In this document: in pieces, positions 6,792 to 11,620 of the stretch | How the letters are laid out: every line of letters starts with the position of its first letter | How positions within the stretch are numbered: the stretch's first letter is position 1 | DNA from: Ramicandelaber brevisporus | Taxonomy: Eukaryota; Kickxellomycota; Ramicandelaberales; Ramicandelaberaceae | Assembly: GCA_025201865.1 (NCBI GenBank) | Contig: MU602822.1 | Span: 34,300-45,919 of the forward strand | Length of the DNA stretch: 11,620 bases | Reading direction: 5' to 3' | Program-made: the position numbers and the translations under genes | The notes under the pieces: generated by a model | Databases searched by the model: none | The model's input: the letters and a program-made list of their open reading frames with translations, nothing else | Told to the model about the DNA's origin: nothing

Positions 6792-7805
6792 ATGCCTCCG
6801 TCAAGAAACAACCGTGCAACCTCTGACGCTGCCAGAGCAAAGGCCAGAGAAGCTGGCTATGAACTGTCGGAAGACGATCCACTTGGAACCAACTCCTCAT
6901 CTACAACCACAACCACAGCATCTACAGCGGCAACTACAACTACGACCACAACGACGAGTTCAGCAACAGCGACGAGTTCGACAGCTGCGGCTGAACAGCC
7001 TCGTGAACCGCAGCCAGTCGCAGCTCAGTCGTGGCTAAGAAGATACCAAGAGAACCCAACTGCAATTGCCATCCCTGACCATATTGAAGACTCTCCTCCC
7101 CAGCAGCCATCGAGCCAGTCAAATCCATCGGAAGACAATGCCAACGGCACGTATGTTTGGGACGATAAAGACCTTGAGGATCCTGCCCCGCCGACAGAGG
7201 CTTTGCCAACATATCGTGAGGCAACTGGCATCACTCCAACGCCATTCTTTGGTCCGCCTCTCATTATGAGCATCATCGACAACAACGGTGCAAATGGCAC
7301 GGATGAAATCTACGTGGAGGGTATGCCGGTTGGCTCAATCTATCTCATGTTGATAAATGCACTGGTATCTGGCGTTGTTCAAGTGGTTGGATTCATGCTG
7401 TGTTTCCTACTAGCTCGTACACATGCGGCTCGATGCGGTGCCTATCTGGGACTTGGTGCAACAATGCTCCAGTACGGCTTCAGCATCCGTGGTAATGTGC
7501 TGCGGGACATGCAGCGGGATTCTCAGACGGGTATCGATTTAACAACCGGTAAGCCGGCTACTCCGACGGTGCCACCAGTGGTTAGCGGCGGAGGAAACAA
7601 TATGAATCCAGCAGAGATGTTGAATGATCCAAACGGACCAGCCTCGGAGAGCGATGCATTACACAATGGCTTTTTGGCGTACATTTTGATCATTCTAGGA
7701 TGGCTGCTGATTATTAGAGCACTGCTGGATTATATTCGGCTGAGAAGACTGGAGGCTATCATCATGACACAGTCCTCAGCTCCAACTGGAGCAAATGCCG
7801 TCTAA
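6792..7805 (+). CDS. Bsd2/Ndfip-family membrane adaptor for Rsp5-type ubiquitin ligase
   Basis: This 337-residue protein matches the Bsd2/Ndfip family, Golgi-endosome membrane proteins that recruit Rsp5/NEDD4 HECT ligases through PY motifs and send metal transporters and other membrane proteins to the vacuole. The cytosolic N-terminus (1-178) contains a Thr-rich tract (37-64), an acidic Pro-rich region and one PY-type motif, LPTY (138-141). The core starts at MPVGSIYLML (178-187). Helix 1 is about 182-207 with the family's VVGFMLCFLLARTHAARCG segment, helix 2 about 213-232 with YLGLGATM, and helix 3 about 292-314. The three-helix layout and the GFxLxFLLxxTHAARxG pattern support the assignment. 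I find no PPxY, so Rsp5 binding would rest on LPTY. The helix 2-3 loop is long (233-291) and rich in Gly, Pro and Asn. It ends tail to tail with the F-box gene. Confidence 0.85.
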   Translation: MPPSRNNRATSDAARAKAREAGYELSEDDPLGTNSSSTTTTTASTAATTTTTTTTSSATATSSTAAAEQPREPQPVAAQSWLRRYQENPTAIAIPDHIEDSPPQQPSSQSNPSEDNANGTYVWDDKDLEDPAPPTEALPTYREATGITPTPFFGPPLIMSIIDNNGANGTDEIYVEGMPVGSIYLMLINALVSGVVQVVGFMLCFLLARTHAARCGAYLGLGATMLQYGFSIRGNVLRDMQRDSQTGIDLTTGKPATPTVPPVVSGGGNNMNPAEMLNDPNGPASESDALHNGFLAYILIILGWLLIIRALLDYIRLRRLEAIIMTQSSAPTGANAV

Positions 7806-8154
7806 ACAAAAATATAACTAAAAAAGCACACATTAGATCTTAAAAACTGTATCTCTCTTCTTTTTCTGCTTCGCCTTCGCTTGTCATTTTCTTCATTTTA
7901 TTTTTTCTTATTATTCAAAAGCTTGTTGCAATGACAACTGATATAGCTTAATAATAGTAATGTTAATGTATGCGATGAAGAAGAGTTGTTTCTCACCTCG
8001 AAAGTATAAATTAAAGAAAAAAAAATAAAGAAAAGAAAGACGGTAGAAGACTTGCAAATGAACTAGGAGAAAGTCGCTACAAACACATTATGCTATTATA
8101 TCTGAGCAGATGAATGGATGAACAAATGAACAAACGAATTGATTAATGAATGAG
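7806..8154. other. Shared 3' region of two convergent genes
   Basis: This AT-rich segment separates the end of the Bsd2-like gene from the end of the F-box gene on the other strand. An AATAAA at 8024-8029 (+) could be a polyadenylation signal, but it lies in an A-run. The right end (8109-8154) is an imperfect TGAA-type repeat. No coding potential is visible. Confidence 0.5.
8111..8154 (+). repeat. Imperfect TGAA/TGAACAAA simple repeat beside the F-box gene 3' end
   Basis: TGAATGGATGAA (8111-8122) begins a run of ATGAACAAA-like units ending at the F-box stop codon. The same 12 bases occur at 9854-9865, beyond the 5' end of the same gene. Confidence 0.5.
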
Positions 8155-9579
8155 TTAAGCTAGTCTGATTAATTTGTTAAACCTTCCAATGACACTGTAT
8201 CCTTCATCTGTCACTGAACAATGTTCAACCACCAAACGACGCAATCTCCGTAATCTCAGCTTACTCTTAACATCTCCATTACAATACAAGATATCTTTAA
8301 CTACTTTATCATTCACTACACTCAATCCATCCATGCACAGAAATTTCAAGTTTGGGAACCTTTCCGGAATCCCCCCGAGCCGCTCTGGCGTCATAAAGAG
8401 CTCAAAGCTAGATATTGTAGTCTGATGTCCCGAGAGCACACCATCTGGCCATCCGTTGGCACCTGGCCATCCAGTATTATCATTTATACCGCTTAATGTC
8501 AAGTATTCCACCGTCATCATTGGCTTTTCCACAGCTGCAACATCAAAGAATTGAGCCATCATCTCCTCGCGATAATGATCCTGTGCACCCAGATAAACAT
8601 ATCTGACATCCATCATGTCATACACTGCGGGATGCACCAGCATGTTCAAAGTAATTGGCGCGTACAATGCAACTTCCTCCACTATTGCAAACGTTTGCTG
8701 AGGCTGCTTCTTTGCAATTTGATAGCCGACTCCACTGAAGTAACCATGAGACTTGTACGCTCGACTGCGCACACAATATTCCCGCAGTGCTCCGTTGCAG
8801 TTTGAGTACAGGCCGACAATCTCGTGTGGGAACTGGTTACTGCCAAACAGAGCCAGCGGCCCAACTCTGCGTACGTGAGGACATATGCGCTTAAATTCTG
8901 GAGCGTGCCATTCACCCAATCTGAATCGATGCGACGCACCAGTGCCGATGAACGTGAGTTTGGGCCACGGTTTGAACATGAACACTAGAGGTGGATCCGA
9001 GCCGATCAATGAGACGCGTTCGAGCCAAGCACTTGTCAGTTCCCATCGCAAGTGGTCGATGAAACTGTCGCCCAAGCTGTCCAAGCCCAAGAATGGGAAC
9101 TGCCAGCCTGAAATGGGCACTTGAGGACCACGGGCGAACATGTCCGCAACGTCGTCAGAGCAATTGTCCAGCACATATTGACGATGATCTTGATCGAGGA
9201 ACGGGATTGCATCGAGGTAGCCCAGCATGGCTACAACGTGGATTGGTTTGCCGCCGGGCAAGATGCGTAGCCGGAGAATGCGGCCACAGCTGTGAGAGAG
9301 CCACAGACGCAAAGTGTGATAGTTTGCCACAGTAAAATCAAACAAACCCACATCGTATGCATCACTGACGCATAGCTCGCGTATCAGATGGCCATGTTTG
9401 GCGAGGTACTGGTCGAGTGAGAGATGGTGATATCGATGTCGAACCAGGTATACGAGGCGCTGGTGAACGGGCGAGCTGAGCACAGTGTTCCAAGTACAGC
9501 AAACGAGAGACAGGCTAATCACGTCGTAGTGGTCCAGGTATGCAACAATCTCGAGCAAGATGTCTGCAGGCACAAACAT
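8155..9579 (-). CDS. F-box protein with C-terminal leucine-rich repeats
   Basis: This 474-residue intronless protein begins directly with an F-box (about 2-45): MFVPADILLEIVAYLDHYDV, then LSLVCCTWNTV and a hydrophobic end. F-box proteins bind Skp1 in SCF ubiquitin ligases and choose the substrate. The middle (50-400) is divergent and rich in Leu, His, Tyr and aromatic residues; I see no other named domain. The C-terminus (about 410-474) has two or three leucine-rich repeats of the Amn1 type: NLKFLCMDGLSVVNDKVV and LRRLVVEHCSVTDEGYSVIG. It ends two residues into another repeat (LIRLA), so the repeat array is short. The substrate is unknown. Such F-box/LRR proteins form large lineage-specific families in early-diverging fungi, and this may be one member. 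The ATG (9577-9579) is kept because the F-box starts right after it. Confidence 0.8.
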   Translation of the reverse strand: MFVPADILLEIVAYLDHYDVISLSLVCCTWNTVLSSPVHQRLVYLVRHRYHHLSLDQYLAKHGHLIRELCVSDAYDVGLFDFTVANYHTLRLWLSHSCGRILRLRILPGGKPIHVVAMLGYLDAIPFLDQDHRQYVLDNCSDDVADMFARGPQVPISGWQFPFLGLDSLGDSFIDHLRWELTSAWLERVSLIGSDPPLVFMFKPWPKLTFIGTGASHRFRLGEWHAPEFKRICPHVRRVGPLALFGSNQFPHEIVGLYSNCNGALREYCVRSRAYKSHGYFSGVGYQIAKKQPQQTFAIVEEVALYAPITLNMLVHPAVYDMMDVRYVYLGAQDHYREEMMAQFFDVAAVEKPMMTVEYLTLSGINDNTGWPGANGWPDGVLSGHQTTISSFELFMTPERLGGIPERFPNLKFLCMDGLSVVNDKVVKDILYCNGDVKSKLRLRRLRRLVVEHCSVTDEGYSVIGRFNKLIRLA

Positions 9580-10074
9580 CTCTCGCTAGTGTGGTATGGC
9601 GGCGTAGTATGGCGTCAAAGAGAAAGCGGTAACAAAGATTAGGAGGAGGGGCGGGAGTGAGATGAAAGGAGAGCTGCGAGAACGGACTGTGATACGCTCG
9701 GGCTGTTTTGAACACTGGAAACCAACCATTCACAGTCAAAGCCAAAGTATTGGGGAATGGGATTAGGGAGAGTGTTGTGTTTGGGTGGGATTTGGGGGAG
9801 GGGGAGCACTCTGTGGGGGAAAACAATACTAACATCTCAATCGAGAGAGCGAGTGAATGGATGAATGAATGAATGAATAAATGAAACAACTGAACCACAG
9901 CCGCAGTTGTGGTCAATAGAATCGTGCCTCTGTGTAACGTTAGGCAGAGTTAAAAGAGGGTTCAAAGAGAGCTCAAAGTGAACTATGTAGCACGAGCGAT
10001 GGACAAAAGACTCATAGTAACTAATAGCTTTCTGTATTAGCAAATGCTTTAGTTCATTAATTTTGCCATTTAAT
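9580..10074. other. Spacer upstream of the F-box gene and downstream of the trypsin-fold gene
   Basis: The left part should be the promoter of the F-box gene on the minus strand. It has a G-rich (+) tract at 9780-9825, which is pyrimidine-rich on the transcribed side. The middle holds the TGAA microsatellite. The right part is AT-rich 3' sequence of the trypsin-fold gene. Longer open frames here lack an ATG and have no recognisable domain. Confidence 0.5.
9854..9884 (+). repeat. TGAA (ATGA) tetranucleotide microsatellite
   Basis: TGAATGGATGAATGAATGAA and following units form a short perfect-to-imperfect tetranucleotide run. It lies about 275-305 bases upstream of the F-box start. Its first 12 bases match those at 8111-8122. 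Confidence 0.65.
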
Positions 10075-11214
10075 TTAGTGGGCAGCGGCAACTAATGCAG
10101 CTAGAGTGGCACACATTAAACTAACCGAGCCAAGGCTACCGCTTAAACCACCGCTGTTTGGTGCGTTTGACGACTTGCTAGAATCGCCCGAAGAGCCACT
10201 AGAGTTAGAGCCAGACGATGGAGCCGACGATGATGACTGACCCTTTGGATTGTAAATCAAATCTGCTGTTTTCAGTCCAGTGACATTCGCGATAAAGTCA
10301 TGGAGGTGATACAAGTCGATCACCTGGAACGAGTTTTTAGGAGAGCACGGGTCACCCAACGACGGATACTGCAGTCCAACCAAAGCAATCGACTTGTCAT
10401 CTTTTGCGTCAACCTGCGCGTATACTGGACCACCCGCATCAGAGTGGCACTGCCAAATATCCTCGTCTCTTGAGTGCACACTATTATCCGTGCACAAGAA
10501 TTGACTACCAGGACGAATCGCCGGTTCTGATTTTGTATAACAGTACTCTTTTGAGGCAAGTGGAATTGTAACACGAGTCCAGCCATAGGTATTAACAGTA
10601 GTGCCATTGACAACTTTGATTCTGTTGTCATCACCAATAAAAGTCAGCGGTGCACTAGCAGCAGCCAATTTGTCGCCAGACTCGGGAAAGAGCGGAATAG
10701 CCTGGACAGTCGCGTTGAACTCGAGCGGCTGCTTGAGCTTGAGCACAGCCAGATTGTAATCGTGTTTCATCTTTTCCAGTAAGAGACCACTGGTGGCATT
10801 ACCACCATCGGGGTAAAACTGCGGTGGGATGAAGAACTTGTCAACCTCGACGACGGCCGCTGTGGTACTATCGTCCGATGACGAATCACGAGCTTTGCTT
10901 GACATAAAAGGGATAAGCGAGTTGGTCAAAACAGCCATCTTGGTGTATGGGCTCAAGTCTCTGACGCCTTCTTTGAAGTCACGATAGTACGCGCAGGTGG
11001 CGAGGGTGAGCACATACTCTTTGTTCAGAATTACGCCGACACATGTATGGCCAGAAGGGACCGAGCGAGACGAGTAGGATATGATATTCACGGCAAAAGG
11101 AACGTCGCCAAGCTTGACAGAGTTTTCAAAACCAGCTCGCGGGGTGGTAGCGGCCGCGACAGAGACAGTGCCAAAAAGTACCGCAGCAAGACCGCAGAGA
11201 CCGAAACGGGCCAT
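10075..11214 (-). CDS. Secreted, probably GPI-anchored trypsin-fold pseudoprotease
   Basis: This 379-residue protein has the chymotrypsin (S1) fold but lacks the catalytic residues. A signal peptide (about 1-21) is followed by PFAVNI (39-44), VLTLATC (68-74), YNLAVLKL (153-160), GWT (211-213), CHSDAGGPVY (256-265) and a C-terminal helix (about 299-311). Against the family, the catalytic His is T73, the Asp is N154 and the Ser is A260. The three usual disulfide pairs appear kept: C58-C74, C225-C241 and C256-C290. The IVGG activation sequence is also absent. N-glycosylation sites are seen at 139, 167, 203 and 310. A Ser/Gly-rich stalk (327-358) leads to a hydrophobic tail (366-379) like a GPI signal. 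It should be secreted and held at the surface as a binding or decoy protein rather than an enzyme. The start is supported by the signal peptide. Confidence 0.85.
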   Translation of the reverse strand: MARFGLCGLAAVLFGTVSVAAATTPRAGFENSVKLGDVPFAVNIISYSSRSVPSGHTCVGVILNKEYVLTLATCAYYRDFKEGVRDLSPYTKMAVLTNSLIPFMSSKARDSSSDDSTTAAVVEVDKFFIPPQFYPDGGNATSGLLLEKMKHDYNLAVLKLKQPLEFNATVQAIPLFPESGDKLAAASAPLTFIGDDNRIKVVNGTTVNTYGWTRVTIPLASKEYCYTKSEPAIRPGSQFLCTDNSVHSRDEDIWQCHSDAGGPVYAQVDAKDDKSIALVGLQYPSLGDPCSPKNSFQVIDLYHLHDFIANVTGLKTADLIYNPKGQSSSSAPSSGSNSSGSSGDSSKSSNAPNSGGLSGSLGSVSLMCATLAALVAAAH

Positions 11215-11262
11215 AAGCTAAAGAGGAGATAAAAGTGAGTGTGTGCTTTGTATTGTTATTTC

Positions 11263-11293
11263 AGAAAGAGAGAGAGAAAGAGAGAGAGAGAAA
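11263..11293 (-). repeat. CT (GA) dinucleotide tract in the trypsin-fold gene leader
   Basis: On the coding strand this reads as an almost pure CT/CTTT run, 49-79 bases upstream of the ATG. It sits between the TATA motif and the start codon and probably lies in the 5' leader or marks the transcript start, like the tract upstream of the CCCH gene. Confidence 0.6.
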
Positions 11294-11338
11294 CAGAACA
11301 AGGACAAGGACAAGTTGCTATCATTCTGCATCGGAAAA

Positions 11339-11344
11339 TTTATA
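11339..11344 (-). promoter_or_regulatory. Probable TATA box of the trypsin-fold gene
   Basis: TATAAA reads on the minus strand (context GTC-TATAAA-TTTT) 125 bases upstream of the ATG. It is followed by a CT-rich tract suited to the transcription start and preceded by CCAAT. A strong TATA box would suit a regulated, secreted protein. This is motif-based only. Confidence 0.45.
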
Positions 11345-11396
11345 GACTCAAAGTCGGAGAATATTCGTTTGCCGCAGCAGAATAACTGGCTGATTG

Positions 11397-11401
11397 ATTG
11401 G
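11397..11401 (-). promoter_or_regulatory. CCAAT box upstream of the trypsin-fold gene
   Basis: CCAAT on the minus strand lies about 53 bases upstream of the TATA motif. This is a usual distance for the HAP/NF-Y binding site of fungal promoters. A second motif (ATCAATCA) directly flanks it. Confidence 0.35.
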
Positions 11402-11620
11402 TGGATAATCAGGCGGATCCGATCCTAATGTGCCGAGATTAAGCCGTGTGTGTCCAAAAATAAACAGCCGTCACACACACAATCGGGATAAGTTAACATC
11501 AAATTTAATGTAAAAAGAGTCTGGTGGTGGTGTTTACAATACTTATTTCCTTTAATTAGTCACGTTTACGACCGCTTCAAAGTGTGACAATGACGAGTTT
11601 AAAGATGTAATTGCGATTTA

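Larger units (their letters stand above)
11215..11620. other. Upstream region of the trypsin-fold gene to the right edge
   Basis: From left to right this holds the 5' leader with a purine run on the plus strand (CT tract on the coding strand), then TATA and CCAAT motifs on the minus strand. An AT-rich stretch without clear coding content extends to the edge. A short minus-strand string, GRKRD followed by TAA (about 11558-11575), could be the tail of a further gene but is unproven. Confidence 0.5.

Noticed and set aside
8021-8040. A-rich run after the Bsd2-like gene as a retroposed poly(A) tail
   Set aside because: It is short and interrupted by T and G, with no target-site duplication visible; ordinary AT-rich 3' sequence explains it.
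6792-9579. Bsd2-like and F-box genes as a functional ubiquitin gene pair
   Set aside because: They are convergent, do not share a promoter and belong to different ligase systems (HECT adaptor versus SCF receptor); adjacency alone is not evidence.
9515-9916. 133-residue minus-strand frame overlapping the F-box start
   Set aside because: It starts at a non-ATG codon and reads through the TGAA microsatellite; the F-box frame is clearly the real one.
11243-11428. Small plus-strand frame with repeated Arg-Glu
   Set aside because: It is the translation of the GA microsatellite in the leader of the minus-strand trypsin-fold gene.
1-11620. CRISPR arrays, tRNA or rRNA genes, transposons or viral remnants
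   Set aside because: I found no regularly spaced repeats, cloverleaf-like sequences, transposase or reverse transcriptase motifs, or terminal inverted repeats.

Overview
This window looks like nuclear DNA of a fungus. The coding regions are long, intron-poor and separated by 350-650 base spacers. The protein families fit a fungus: a Srp40/Nopp140-type nucleolar protein, a tandem CCCH zinc finger protein, a Bsd2/Ndfip-type membrane adaptor, an F-box/LRR protein and a DUF1766/T5orf172 (Mug113-like) GIY-YIG protein. The almost intronless genes, the moderate GC content and a trypsin-fold protein with a GPI-type tail make an early-diverging lineage such as Kickxellomycotina plausible. That placement is inference. 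There are no bacterial-style operons, no RNA genes I can recognise, no CRISPR array and no transposon.

Layout from left to right: 1-600 holds a possible partial reading frame at the left edge and a pyrimidine-rich leader. 601-1731 (+) is the DUF1766/GIY-YIG protein. 1732-2233 is a spacer with an unexplained, frame-broken, cysteine-containing small reading frame. 2234-3301 (+) is the Srp40/Nopp140 homologue. 3302-3959 is a spacer with a CT-rich leader and possible promoter signals. 3960-6425 (+) is the large low-complexity CCCH zinc finger protein. 6792-7805 (+) is the Bsd2/Ndfip-like three-helix membrane protein. 8155-9579 (-) is the F-box protein with C-terminal leucine-rich repeats. 10075-11214 (-) is the secreted trypsin-fold protein. 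11215-11620 is its upstream region, with a well placed TATA/CCAAT pair.

The genes do not form an obvious pathway. The Bsd2-like protein (a substrate adaptor for Rsp5/NEDD4 ubiquitin ligases) and the F-box protein (a substrate receptor for SCF ligases) both belong to ubiquitin biology and face each other tail to tail, but this may be chance. The start codons of the Srp40 and CCCH genes were set to the first ATG, because the longer open frames begin only at TTG or GTG.

I do not see a multi-gene system that I would call new. The strongest unusual signal is the trypsin-fold protein. It keeps all three canonical disulfide cysteine pairs but has replaced all three catalytic residues (His to Thr, Asp to Asn, Ser to Ala) and carries a Ser-rich stalk and GPI-type tail. 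It is therefore probably a surface-anchored pseudoprotease. Second is the frame-broken small cysteine-containing reading frame at about 1822-1993.
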